From Candidatus Hydrogenedentota bacterium (GTDB taxonomy: Bacteria > Hydrogenedentota > Hydrogenedentia > Hydrogenedentales > JAEUWI01), in NCBI GenBank assembly GCA_024280935.1, contig JAJRPE010000482.1:1-40764 (forward strand): 40,764 nt of DNA. Direction: 5' to 3'. Below, piece after piece: positions 32,600 through 40,366 of this stretch. Numbering within the stretch: the stretch's first letter is position 1; every line of letters starts with the position of its first letter. The position numbers were made by a program, and so were the translations under genes. The notes under the pieces were generated by a model that made no database searches, was not told the origin of the DNA, and worked only from the letters and a program-made list of their open reading frames with translations.

Positions 32600-33565
32600 A
32601 TGGAGAAGAAAGATGTTTATGAGCGTGTAACGGCGCGAATCCTTGAGGATTTGGAAAAAGGAGTTCGCCCATGGATGCGGCCCTGGAATGCCGAACATGC
32701 AGCGGGCTGCATTTCTCGTCCGTTGCGCCATAACGGAATGCCCTATGCCGGAGTCAACGTAATTATGCTCTGGAGCGAGGCTTCGGAAAAAGAGTACACC
32801 GCACCAATCTGGATGACTTTCCGTCAGGCCAAGGCATTGCACGGCCAGGTGCGCAAGGGCGAACACGGCAGTTTTGTTGTCTATGCCAATACGGTGACCA
32901 AGAAGGAGCAAGATGAGGAGACAGGCGATGAAGTAGAGCGGAAGATACCCATCATGAAGGGGTACACGGTATTTAATGTGGAGCAAATTGATGGATTGCC
33001 CGACCGATATTACAGAACCGAAGAAGAGCCAAGTATAGAGGAATCAGAACGGGACAAGCTCCTCGATGCTTTTTTTGCAAGCACGGGCGCGGAAATACGC
33101 CATGGTGGCAACAAAGCCTATTATAGGGTGGGCAGCGATTATATCCAGATGCCTCCGTTTCCCTTCTTCCGGGACAAGGAGAGCTACTATGCGACGCTTG
33201 CCCATGAGAGCGCCCACTGGACTCGTCATCCAGCGCGGCTTAACCGAAGTTTTGGTCGCAAGCGTTTTGGAGATGAAGGTTATGCCATGGAAGAATTGGT
33301 TGCGGAGCTGAGTAGTGCCTTCCTTGCTGCGGACCTTGGATTTGTCCCGGAAGTTCGCGAGGAACATGCGGCCTATATCGCCAGTTGGATAGGCGTTTTG
33401 CGTAACGATAAGCGGGCTATTTTTACGGCGGCCGCCCATGCGCAACGAGCGGTCGCCTTTCTACAGGCCTTTCAGGCGGCCGCAGATCCGGCACCTGGGC
33501 CAGAAGGCGGTGAATTCCGGCCCGCATTGCCCGTCGCACCCACCAATGAATTTCCATCGCCATAG
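32600..33565 (+). CDS. ardC: ArdC-like antirestriction / zincin protein
   Basis: The ATG at 32600 has AAGGAGA before it; upstream in-frame starts lack one. The 321-residue protein has the ArdC N-terminal ssDNA-binding domain (about 1-130: VYERVTARILEDLEKGVRPW, NGMPYAGVNVIMLW, WMTFRQAKALHGQVRKGEHG) and a zincin-like metallopeptidase domain with HESAH at about 202-206 (YYATLAHESAHWTRHPARLN) and the third ligand in YAMEELVAELSSAFL. ArdC-type proteins enter the recipient with the transferred strand and shield it from restriction. Position in the leading part of the mobilization half fits this. The dispersed motif lies 65-80 bp upstream. Confidence 0.88.
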   Translation: MEKKDVYERVTARILEDLEKGVRPWMRPWNAEHAAGCISRPLRHNGMPYAGVNVIMLWSEASEKEYTAPIWMTFRQAKALHGQVRKGEHGSFVVYANTVTKKEQDEETGDEVERKIPIMKGYTVFNVEQIDGLPDRYYRTEEEPSIEESERDKLLDAFFASTGAEIRHGGNKAYYRVGSDYIQMPPFPFFRDKESYYATLAHESAHWTRHPARLNRSFGRKRFGDEGYAMEELVAELSSAFLAADLGFVPEVREEHAAYIASWIGVLRNDKRAIFTAAAHAQRAVAFLQAFQAAADPAPGPEGGEFRPALPVAPTNEFPSP

Positions 33566-33580
33566 GGGGTTTATGAGGCA

Positions 33581-33644
33581 ATCCCTCCTTTTCCTACTGC
33601 CCTGCACAGCGTGCGCGCGTTTTTGTGGAGTTCAGGCCATTTGG
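33581..33644 (+). repeat. 60-bp repeat, left copy (right copy at 34521-34586)
   Basis: CTTTTCCTACTGCCC and the following 45 bp (AGCGTG, GCGCG, TTCAGGCCATTT) match 34521-34586, where the sequence is the 3' flank and last codons of the higA gene. The two direct copies bracket the gly-zipper gene; a third, more decayed copy is at 11706. The left copy is a fragment of an antitoxin-gene end without the gene. Nothing else is seen in 33645-33771. Confidence 0.75.
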
Positions 33645-33771
33645 ACATTGCTGCCGGGCGACTCTATGATAAGCGGAACTCATGGCCGGAGGATGGGCCG
33701 TGAGTTAGCGCTATATTTAAGGTATGCCACCCTATGAAATTAGCAAGGGTAGCGTTTTGAAAGGGGTTTCA

Positions 33772-34470
33772 ATGTTTCGTATTCTGATGCGCTTTATTTG
33801 CGTGCTTGCCCTTTGTGCGTCTGTTGCTGCGCAAGAGGCGGAGGAAGGAAAGAAAAAAGGGCGTTTTAGCCGATTTAGGGAGGCGGTGGTGAGCAAGACG
33901 AAAAAAGCTAAAACAGTGGTGGTGACGAAGACGAAAAAGGCCAAGGATGTTGTTGTCGATAAAGTGACCTCCGATGACGAAGCGGACCCCGTGGCAGGGG
34001 CCACCCAGGGCGCGGTTGCGGGCGCTGCGGTTGGTGCCCGCCATGGTGCCGCCACGGGTGCGTATTCCGATGATTCCGCCTTAAAGGGTGCTGCGATTGG
34101 CGCGGTAGTCGGGGGCCTTTCCGCCTTGGCGAAGAAGAAAAACGCCGAAGGGGAGGAAGTTACTTTGGTGGAAGAGCCAGAGGCACCCCCGCCGCGTGTT
34201 GCCCCGGAACCTGCCACTGCCCGTGTTGTCACCGCGCCTGTTGTCCAACCGCCACGTACTACTCCAGCACCTGAAATGGTCCGTGTTGTTCCTGCTCCTG
34301 TCGCCCAAGCCCCGCTATCCGCCCCGCGAATTATTCCCGCTCCCACCGTTCAAACGTCGCCACGGCCACAAAGCTTTTGGGACCGCATGCTGCTTCCATT
34401 CCGCCTTATTCTCTTTGCGGCTGTTATTGGCTACATTGTGCATCAAAGGCGTAATGCATTGAAGGTGTAG
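33772..34470 (+). CDS. Exported gly-zipper protein with proline-rich linker and C-terminal TM
   Basis: The ATG at 33772 (MFRILMRFICVLALCASVAA, cleavage after AAQ) has AAAGGGG before it. The 232-residue protein has a Lys/Val heptad-like repeat (VVSKTKKAKTVVVTKTKKAK, about 38-65), a glycine-zipper segment (GATQGAVAGAAVGARHGAAT and GAAIGAVVGG, about 75-118), a Pro/Val-rich linker (VRVVPAPVAQAP) and a TM helix near the end (LPFRLILFAAVIGYIV). Glycine zippers insert in membranes or form pores, and similar proteins appear in plasmid transfer regions as entry exclusion or envelope factors. Flanked by the 60-bp direct repeats. Function unknown. Confidence 0.68.
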   Translation: MFRILMRFICVLALCASVAAQEAEEGKKKGRFSRFREAVVSKTKKAKTVVVTKTKKAKDVVVDKVTSDDEADPVAGATQGAVAGAAVGARHGAATGAYSDDSALKGAAIGAVVGGLSALAKKKNAEGEEVTLVEEPEAPPPRVAPEPATARVVTAPVVQPPRTTPAPEMVRVVPAPVAQAPLSAPRIIPAPTVQTSPRPQSFWDRMLLPFRLILFAAVIGYIVHQRRNALKV

Positions 34471-34572
34471 CGCATCAGGAAGGGTTGCCCTCCCATATTG
34501 GCCCCGGCCCTCAATACCCGGATCCTTCTTTTCCTACTGCCCCGCGTAGCGTGTGCGCGTCTTTTTTGGGAT

Positions 34573-34860
34573 TCAGGCCATTTCGAAGCGTTCGACGTGT
34601 ATTTCGTCTTCGTGCTTCCGCGCTTGGGCGAGGTCGTAGCTGGCCTGTAAGCGCAGCCAATGGTCAGCATTTGACCATCCTGATTTTTCCAGCCGGATAG
34701 CCATATCCGGCGAAATGCCGGACCGTCCATTGAGCACGCGGGAAAGCGTATGCCGGGCTACGCCCAGGTGCGCGGCCGCATCGGTTATGCTCAAGCCCAG
34801 GGCGTCGATACAGGCATCCTTGATTGATCGGCCAGGGTGGGGGGGGTTAAACATTGCCAT
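34573..34860 (-). CDS. higA: HigA-family antitoxin (graft-type)
   Basis: A 95-residue protein beginning [20 protein letters not shown], the family's conserved PPHPG start, then an HTH ([39 protein letters not shown]) and [19 protein letters not shown]. It follows the toxin gene by 16 bp on the same strand, the usual order. It differs from the antitoxin at 11848, so the plasmid carries two unrelated higBA modules. A relic of a close homologue lies at 11706. Confidence 0.9.
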   Translation of the reverse strand: MAMFNPPHPGRSIKDACIDALGLSITDAAAHLGVARHTLSRVLNGRSGISPDMAIRLEKSGWSNADHWLRLQASYDLAQARKHEDEIHVERFEMA

Positions 34861-34876
34861 TGGTTGTCTCCTTTTT

Positions 34877-35155
34877 TCAGTGATAATCGACTAAATTTAC
34901 GTCGTACGCGTCGCCGTCTTCCATGCGGAAGATGAGGCGAAAATTACCGGATATTCGTACGCTCCAAAATCCCCGTAGCTTGCCCTTTAGAGCATGCAGC
35001 CGGTATCCCGGTAAGTCGAGACCCGAAGGCCTCACAGCGGCGTCCAAGTGTCCCAGGGCTTCTTCAATTCGGGGGAGGTGTTCGGGCGTAAGGCCGCTTG
35101 TGTCACCACGCTCATAAAGTCGTTTCAGGCCCCGGTGCTTGATGCTTCGTATCAT
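34877..35155 (-). CDS. higB: HigB-type toxin (RelE superfamily)
   Basis: The ATG at 35155 ([20 protein letters not shown]) fits the family start; the longer frame extends into the promoter. The 92-residue protein has the pattern of HigB 'plasmid maintenance system killer' toxins: FKHKGL-like opening, [40 protein letters not shown] and [20 protein letters not shown]. These cleave mRNA on the ribosome. The antitoxin gene follows directly. Confidence 0.9.
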   Translation of the reverse strand: MIRSIKHRGLKRLYERGDTSGLTPEHLPRIEEALGHLDAAVRPSGLDLPGYRLHALKGKLRGFWSVRISGNFRLIFRMEDGDAYDVNLVDYH

Positions 35156-35164
35156 GCTTATAGC

Positions 35165-35181
35165 GTACCATGCAACGGTAC
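35165..35181. promoter_or_regulatory. Possible operator of the second higBA operon
   Basis: GTACC (35165-35169) and GGTAC (35177-35181) form a short inverted repeat 10 bp upstream of the toxin start, overlapping a minus-strand TATAAG (-10-like) element. Confidence 0.35.
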
Positions 35182-35297
35182 ACATAGCAACAGAAAGATT
35201 TTCCCATGTGGAGTTTTCCTGTGTTGGCTCTCTCCCCTGGCGAAGGGCAATAAGGTCAGTCTGCGCCTGGCTCTTTTTTTGTGGGGTAGTGGTCGGT

Positions 35298-35426
35298 GGG
35301 TCATTTGACACGTATTGACCCTCCATTTTTGCTTGTGATTGTGGTATGCTTTCTACGGGTAGCCAGATGTGTTTTTGGTACCCAAAAACTGCGTCTGCGA
35401 CACACCCGGCCAACGTTTCACCGTTG
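35298..35426. other. oriT: Probable oriT-proximal region with inverted repeats
   Basis: Three inverted repeats are seen: GGGTCA (35298-35303)/TGACCC (35316-35321); a perfect GTTTTTGG-TAC-CCAAAAAC (35371-35389); CAACG (35411-35415)/CGTTG (35422-35426). They lie in the non-coding 487 bp between the toxin-antitoxin locus and mobC. oriT sites of this relaxase class normally lie next to mobC and contain inverted repeats beside the nick. No consensus nick sequence was recognised. Confidence 0.5.
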
Positions 35427-35434
35427 AATCACGA

Positions 35435-35615
35435 CCAAAGGGGAGACTTCGCTCTCCCCTCTGGACACCCCATCGACCAGGATAAGGGAGACTTCGGCTC
35501 TCCCTACCTGGACCATACCCATCGACCAAGGTTGGGGGACTTCCCTCCCCCTCTTGGAACACACCCCTGGACCCGCCTTTCCCGGCTGGACCAGGACCAA
35601 GAAAGCCGTCCTTGG
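35435..35615 (+). repeat. Tandem hairpins with compensatory changes upstream of mobC
   Basis: Three successive units of about 45-50 bp carry a two-part stem: 35435-35464 (inner AGGGGAGA/TCTCCCCT), 35477-35511 (outer CCAGG/CCTGG, inner AGGGAGA/TCTCCCT), 35526-35557 (outer CCAAG/CTTGG, inner GGGGGA/TCCCCC). A simpler fourth (CCAAG 35597-35601/CTTGG 35611-35615) follows. Units 2 and 3 begin ATCGACC, and all loops start CTTC. Stem sequences differ between units while pairing is kept. They are probably part of oriT or a structured mobC leader. Confidence 0.75.
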
Positions 35616-35642
35616 ATGCGGGGGCAGTAGGAGAAAGAATTT

Positions 35643-35987
35643 ATGGGCCGCCCGAAGAAGCAGGAGCACGAGAAGCGCACCGAGCGTCAAAACCTCCGTT
35701 TCACGGTGGCTGAGATAGTCCATATCCAGCAACAGGCCGATGCCGCCGGTATCTCCCCTGCCGAGTATGTGCGTCGACGTGCTCTTGGCTATACCGTTCC
35801 ATCCGGGTCATCCTCACGGGGCACGGACCCGGCTCTAATATCGGAGCTGAACCGGGTTGGCGTGAATGTGAACCAGCTTGCCCGCTCGGTTCATCGGGGC
35901 GGTGACTTCGTTCAGTACTGGCAGGAAATCGGCCAGGAGCTACGCAGTGTCCTTGAAGCCGTCGTACGCAATCAGGAGGACTCCTGA
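35643..35987 (+). CDS. mobC: MobC-like relaxosome accessory protein
   Basis: A 114-residue protein with a basic start (MGRPKKQEHEKRTERQNLRF), a ribbon-helix-helix (LRFTVAEIVHIQQQADAAGI, SPAEYVRRRALGY) and a C-terminal helix typical of MobC (ISELNRVGVNVNQLARSVHR, then YWQEIGQELRSVLEAVVR). MobC binds oriT and helps the relaxase open the strand. Its stop lies 3 bp before the relaxase start. A reverse copy of the dispersed motif overlaps its ribosome site. Confidence 0.88.
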   Translation: MGRPKKQEHEKRTERQNLRFTVAEIVHIQQQADAAGISPAEYVRRRALGYTVPSGSSSRGTDPALISELNRVGVNVNQLARSVHRGGDFVQYWQEIGQELRSVLEAVVRNQEDS

Positions 35988-35990
35988 GCC

Positions 35991-37442
35991 GTGGTCCCGA
36001 AACTACACGCCAAGGGCAAGAGCTTCCGGGGCTGTGCAAACTATCTTTTGCACGATAAGGAGCGTGCATGCACGACCGAGCGCGTGGAATGGACGGAGAC
36101 GCGCAATCTTGCCACGGACGACCCCGAGGTGGCCTGGCGCGTCATGGCGGCTACCTCGATGGACCAGAGCCGTCTAAAGACCCAGGCGGGCATCAAGAAC
36201 ACGGGCCGGAAGTCCAAGGACCATGTATTGCATCTTACCCTTTCCTGGCATCCTGACGAAGCCGAGGACCTTTCCCGCGAGGAAATGCTCCGAGCGGCCA
36301 ACGGCGCGCTTCGGGCCTTGGACGCGGGCGACCGCCAAGTGCTCTTTGTATCCCATAACGACGAGCCACAGCCCCATTTACACATTATGATGAATAGGGT
36401 TTCCCCCGAGGACGGGCGTATGCTCAGTTCTTCCAAGGAGAAGCTTGCCCTTTCCCGGTGGGCAGAGGCCTACGAGAAGGATCGGGGCCAGATATTTTGT
36501 GAAGAGCGGGTTTTGAACAACGAAGCCCGCGACCGCAAGGAGTTCACACGGGGGGGCAAGGACAAGCCACGCCATATCTTTGAGTTGGAGGCTGCCAATG
36601 ATAATCCAGGCGACGCAAACAAGGTGCGCGTGGAGCAGCGAAAGAAAGACGCGGTTCTGGCACAACGCCGCCGCGAACTGGCTGTCCGGCACGCCCAGCA
36701 ATGGAAGGAATTCCAATCGGCGCATAAGCAGCGTGTTTCCAATATTCAAGGGGAAACTGCGCGTGATCTATCCCGGCAGGTAGATGCTATTCGGAGCGGA
36801 TATCGCCCGGCCTGGACGGAATTACACAGGAAGCACCAGGTGGCGCTTCAAACATTCGAAGAACGGGAAACCCAGCTTCTTGGCCGCGTCCAGAATGCGG
36901 TGAAGCTGGTGGATTTGCGTAGGATTATCGGGCGCGGCCGCAATGATTCTGATGATGGAAAGCCCCAGGGCATTGGCGAGGTGTTCAAAACAGTGAGTTC
37001 CAGCGGTGCCCGCTTGCAGGAGGTTAAGCGTCAGCAGGAGGCACAACGGCGTGCCCTGCAGATTGAACAAGGGGCCAAGGAACGGGAGGCCAAGGCAGAA
37101 CGCCGCCGGGTTGAGGTAAAGCTACTGGTCCAAAACCGGCAGCGCTGCGAGGCGGAGCGTATGCAATTGGTGCTCGCACAGGCCATGGACCGGGCCAAAA
37201 CCCGCGCCGAACAACAGGCCAGGTCGCGGCAACGCCGGGAGGCTTGGAAGAATAACCGGCCAATCCAGGCCCCGGCGCAAGAACGTGCTGCCCAACCTAT
37301 TCCAGTTCAAGAGCAGTCTCCACCGGTTCAAGTTCAGGAACAGCGGCCGCCCCAACAGGACGAACGGGCGCAGCGTATCGCGGCGATAAAACAACGGATG
37401 AAAGACCAGGCACGCGAGCGCCAGGGGGATCGTGAGCGTTAA
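35991..37442 (+). CDS. mobA: Relaxase / mobilization nuclease (VirD2-like, PF03432 type)
   Basis: Read from a GTG with AGGAGGA upstream. The N-terminal 140 residues hold the relaxase motifs: candidate catalytic tyrosine in GCANYLLHDKE (about residue 18), HLTLSWHPDE (about 81-90), and the metal-binding three-histidine motif HNDEPQPHLH (about 122-131). From about 180 the protein is a long Gln/Arg/Glu-rich coiled coil ending in QRIAAIKQRM and a basic tail, the usual location of a type IV secretion signal. It would nick oriT, stay covalently bound to the 5' end and be exported through the coupling protein encoded at 38111. MOBP placement is a judgement from motifs. Confidence 0.88.
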   Translation: MVPKLHAKGKSFRGCANYLLHDKERACTTERVEWTETRNLATDDPEVAWRVMAATSMDQSRLKTQAGIKNTGRKSKDHVLHLTLSWHPDEAEDLSREEMLRAANGALRALDAGDRQVLFVSHNDEPQPHLHIMMNRVSPEDGRMLSSSKEKLALSRWAEAYEKDRGQIFCEERVLNNEARDRKEFTRGGKDKPRHIFELEAANDNPGDANKVRVEQRKKDAVLAQRRRELAVRHAQQWKEFQSAHKQRVSNIQGETARDLSRQVDAIRSGYRPAWTELHRKHQVALQTFEERETQLLGRVQNAVKLVDLRRIIGRGRNDSDDGKPQGIGEVFKTVSSSGARLQEVKRQQEAQRRALQIEQGAKEREAKAERRRVEVKLLVQNRQRCEAERMQLVLAQAMDRAKTRAEQQARSRQRREAWKNNRPIQAPAQERAAQPIPVQEQSPPVQVQEQRPPQQDERAQRIAAIKQRMKDQARERQGDRER

Positions 37443-37744
37443 CGAAAGCCCAGCTTTTTAGAAGTCTGACAAATCAGGTAGGCCATATTGCTTACCGCGA
37501 TGGAGAAATACTCGTTAAATTCGTAGCCATCCAGGGGCGCGTCCCACGCGACGATAATTGCTATCTCCTCGGCCGTCATACCGCATCCTTGCAAGAAGGC
37601 GTAGCTATCCCAATTGTAGCGGCTCATCGTGATGGCACGGGGTTGTCCGTTCAGGGGCTTGATGCCCGCTGGCGGCATGTCCAGATAGCGTGTTTCCAGT
37701 TCGAGAAGGTTCTCGACTTCTTTTTCTGTCATAAAGTTTTTCAT
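37439..37744 (-). CDS. Unknown 101-residue protein convergent with the relaxase gene
   Basis: Starts MKNFMTEKEVENLLELETRY; the second Met (residue 5) is an equally good start. No signal peptide. Contains MSRYNWDSYAFLQGCGMTAE and YFSIAVSNMAYLICQTSKKL. Its end overlaps the relaxase end by 4 bp. It is on the coupling-protein strand, 47 bp after the 100-residue gene, and could be the last gene of that operon. No family recognised. Confidence 0.6.
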   Translation of the reverse strand: MKNFMTEKEVENLLELETRYLDMPPAGIKPLNGQPRAITMSRYNWDSYAFLQGCGMTAEEIAIIVAWDAPLDGYEFNEYFSIAVSNMAYLICQTSKKLGFR

Positions 37745-37791
37745 GGAAACAACGTACTATGACAGGGGGTATTTTGCAAGCTTTCCTGCTC

Positions 37792-38094
37792 TCAGTCGCG
37801 GCCCCGGTCCCATCCAGACCGCATGCGTTCCTGGGCAGAACCCATGCGCTCTTTGATGTACGCGATACGCTGTTCCCGCGCTATGGCATGGGTGTTTTCT
37901 GTTGACAACGTTTGTGCGTGGCCCGGTGTGAGAGCAGGTGCGGGCTGGTCTCGTTCCCGCTCTGATTTAAGGCGCACCGCTTCGGCTTTTGTGACGGCCT
38001 CGCGTTCTTGGGTGTCTTGTTTCTCCTGTCCCTGTTGCGCTGTTTTGAAGTCCCGCCCCATCTCTGGGGCATCCGGGGGCCAGTTATCGCCCAT
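37792..38094 (-). CDS. Charged 100-residue protein sharing the relaxase C-terminal motif
   Basis: Starts MGDNWPPDAPEMGRDFKTAQ with GGAGG 8 bp upstream, 16 bp after the coupling-protein stop. The middle is Gln/Glu/Lys/Arg-rich. The end, REQRIAYIKERMGSAQERMR, matches the relaxase end (RAQRIAAIKQRM), and the DNA shares CAGCGTATCGCG. Sitting between coupling protein and relaxase, it may be a transferred substrate or a docking partner of the coupling protein. No known family. Confidence 0.65.
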   Translation of the reverse strand: MGDNWPPDAPEMGRDFKTAQQGQEKQDTQEREAVTKAEAVRLKSERERDQPAPALTPGHAQTLSTENTHAIAREQRIAYIKERMGSAQERMRSGWDRGRD

Positions 38095-38110
38095 GGGTCG
38101 TTACCTCCGT

Positions 38111-40339
38111 CTACGTCTTCGCGTAGTCTGGGTCTTTGTCGAACTTGCCCGCAAAGCGCGGGGAAAATATCCATTTGAGAAGCAGGTTGCTTTGTTTTTC
38201 CCGTAGGGAGCGCTGATAGTAGGCGACCTTTTCCAGCACGAATGCGGAACGGCCGTTTTGAAGGATATATTGCCAGCCGTCTTCACGGTTGATTTCTCGT
38301 GCCACTTCATCGGGCGTGCGGATGGGCACTACCCGGCTTTGCTGATTGTTCATGAGAGAAGAAGTACTTGTGTTCGTGCCGAGCCATTCGCTCACAAACT
38401 TTGTTGTTTCTGGGTCGGAAACCCCGAATACCTGCACAGCGCGGCTGTTCGTTATGAAGGGGTTAATATTGCCACCGTATAGTTCTTTGAGGGTGCCCAA
38501 ATCCTGGACGAAGGGCCAGAGTGTGAGGTTGTACCCTGCCATCAGGCCAAAGGCTTTGTGTACCTCTTCCATCCGACCGAGTGCCAGAAATTCATCAAGC
38601 ATCATCAGGACCGGAATGGTGGAGCGGCCACCCCTGGCCATCTGGTTAATGGCCAGGTTCACGAAGAGGCGGAGGAAACGGTTGTGCGTCCGCAGAAGGT
38701 CGGGCGGCAGAATGAGGTAAATCGTTGTCGGTTCACTTTTAAGGTCCGAAAAACTAAACGTACTTTCCCCAAGTCCTCGTTGAATAGCCGGGCTGGCCAG
38801 CCACTCCGTATGCTTATCAGCATTCGATAGTATGCCAAGGATTTCGTTGGTGCCAATACCTCTTATAACGCGCGTGGCGGCATCTTTGGCCATCCCCCCC
38901 GCTCTTTCGTTGAGTGACATATCCGCCCATAGTTCGGCCTGTTCTTCAGGCATTTGGGTTAGTAAATCGCGGAGCATGGGAAGGGTTGGGGAGGTGTACT
39001 GCCCCGAACTCACCAGGTGCGCGATGAGGCCAGCAATGATTAATCGCGCGCCGTCATCCCAATGCTGGTCTTTTGCGTGTGAGTCGGGAACAACCAGGGC
39101 ATCGGCAATAATGTTGATGTCTTCGCGGATGGTTGGCGCATCCACATCCAGGGCCGAAAGTGGATTGAAACTGGCACAGGTGCCTTTTTCCAGGACGTTG
39201 AAGGGGTCGACCACATGGCAGGATTGACCCATTTCTTGACGTGCCCGCAAGGTGACGGCCGCGTTGGTGCCTTTGGGGTCAATGACCAGGGTCGACCCCC
39301 TCCACAGGAGCAGATTCGGAATAATGGACGTGGCTCCCTTGCCCGCGCGGGACCCGGCCACGGTCAGCATGTGGCGGGGGTCTTCAAGGCCGATATCAAG
39401 AAAGGGGCTGTATAGCGAGCGGCCCATAAACAACGCATTTTTCTTGCGGCTGTAGTTTACGTCCCACTCTTCGATAAGACCGGCGAAGCGGGCCGAACCA
39501 CCTTGCCCAAATTGGCCTTGTTCGAGAAACCGGGCAAACTTCGCATATCTTCGTGCCAACGCGGGCCGCGAAAAATACAGGACAAGCCAGGCCACGACTA
39601 TCAGGTCGATCAAATAATGGTTTTGGGCCACTGTCTGTTTAACCCGTGTCCAGAACGGGGTGCTTTCTTTCCAGGACGTTACAGCGTTGTTCTCAAGAAC
39701 GCGGTATTCCCCGTTCTTGTTCTCGATGTTGTCGAGGTACTGTGAATACTGAGCGAATAACTCATTCGCTCCATCCCTTTTTACTTCCAAATCAGCCAGT
39801 TTTGTTTCCAGAGGGCTTTTGTTCCGTGTAAGCGTGCGCGGCTGCGTTACACCAATGCCAATTTTAGAGGCCAGGCTTTTTTTTACGTCCGCGATTTGCA
39901 TATTCAGGTCGTTTATCTGGGCATTACTTGCCTCAAGCTCAGAAGTCACCCAGTTGATGGAATCGTGCTCAAAATTCTGCCGTTGAACAAGGCCCCGTTG
40001 TACGGGGAAGCCGACGAAAATCAGTGTCAGAACTCCCAATATGACAAGCTCTAAAGACCCCCATTGAAGGCGGCGGGAAAGTTTCGTCGTTGAAAAACGC
40101 TTGGCCTGGGGCATGATGGTGCCGATCAACACGCTTAAAAACGGGGGAAGCATGAACCATAAAAGAATGCTCCACACCACCAGGCCAACCCAGAATGTTA
40201 CCGCCTTTTCCGCAATGTCATAGGGGGTGATGGTACGGGCGATATCACCAATAGGAATGAGTGTGACGGCTTCGGTTAAGGAAGGACTTGCATGCCAGGC
40301 AAGCAGGATTACCACGATAAATAAGAGGGCATTTTTCAT
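38111..40339 (-). CDS. traG: Type IV coupling protein (VirD4/TraG family)
   Basis: A 742-residue membrane ATPase. The N-terminal part has helices at about 1-20, 45-72 and 95-113, a predicted coiled-coil segment (about 130-210) and another helix (about 243-257). The cytosolic domain has Walker A at about 329-338 (GSRAGKGATS), LVIDPKGTNAAVTLRARQEM, and Walker B at about 577-584 (VLMMLDEFLALGRMEEV), then GGNINPFITNSRAVQVFG. It would hand the relaxase-DNA complex to a secretion channel. No VirB-type channel genes are in this circle, so transfer needs a helper. The interhelix coiled coil makes it longer than minimal VirD4. Confidence 0.9.
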   Translation of the reverse strand: MKNALLFIVVILLAWHASPSLTEAVTLIPIGDIARTITPYDIAEKAVTFWVGLVVWSILLWFMLPPFLSVLIGTIMPQAKRFSTTKLSRRLQWGSLELVILGVLTLIFVGFPVQRGLVQRQNFEHDSINWVTSELEASNAQINDLNMQIADVKKSLASKIGIGVTQPRTLTRNKSPLETKLADLEVKRDGANELFAQYSQYLDNIENKNGEYRVLENNAVTSWKESTPFWTRVKQTVAQNHYLIDLIVVAWLVLYFSRPALARRYAKFARFLEQGQFGQGGSARFAGLIEEWDVNYSRKKNALFMGRSLYSPFLDIGLEDPRHMLTVAGSRAGKGATSIIPNLLLWRGSTLVIDPKGTNAAVTLRARQEMGQSCHVVDPFNVLEKGTCASFNPLSALDVDAPTIREDINIIADALVVPDSHAKDQHWDDGARLIIAGLIAHLVSSGQYTSPTLPMLRDLLTQMPEEQAELWADMSLNERAGGMAKDAATRVIRGIGTNEILGILSNADKHTEWLASPAIQRGLGESTFSFSDLKSEPTTIYLILPPDLLRTHNRFLRLFVNLAINQMARGGRSTIPVLMMLDEFLALGRMEEVHKAFGLMAGYNLTLWPFVQDLGTLKELYGGNINPFITNSRAVQVFGVSDPETTKFVSEWLGTNTSTSSLMNNQQSRVVPIRTPDEVAREINREDGWQYILQNGRSAFVLEKVAYYQRSLREKQSNLLLKWIFSPRFAGKFDKDPDYAKT

Positions 40340-40366
40340 GGCCTCAGAATACGGGCCACCGTGCTC

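Noticed and set aside
33573-33737. Small frame MRQSLLFLLPCTACARF between ardC and the gly-zipper gene
   Set aside because: It is read through the 60-bp repeat, which is the reverse-strand end of an antitoxin gene, so the frame is likely chance.
35298-40339. Complete conjugation system
   Set aside because: Only relaxase, MobC and coupling protein are found; no VirB4, VirB6, VirB8-10 or pilin genes anywhere in the circle.
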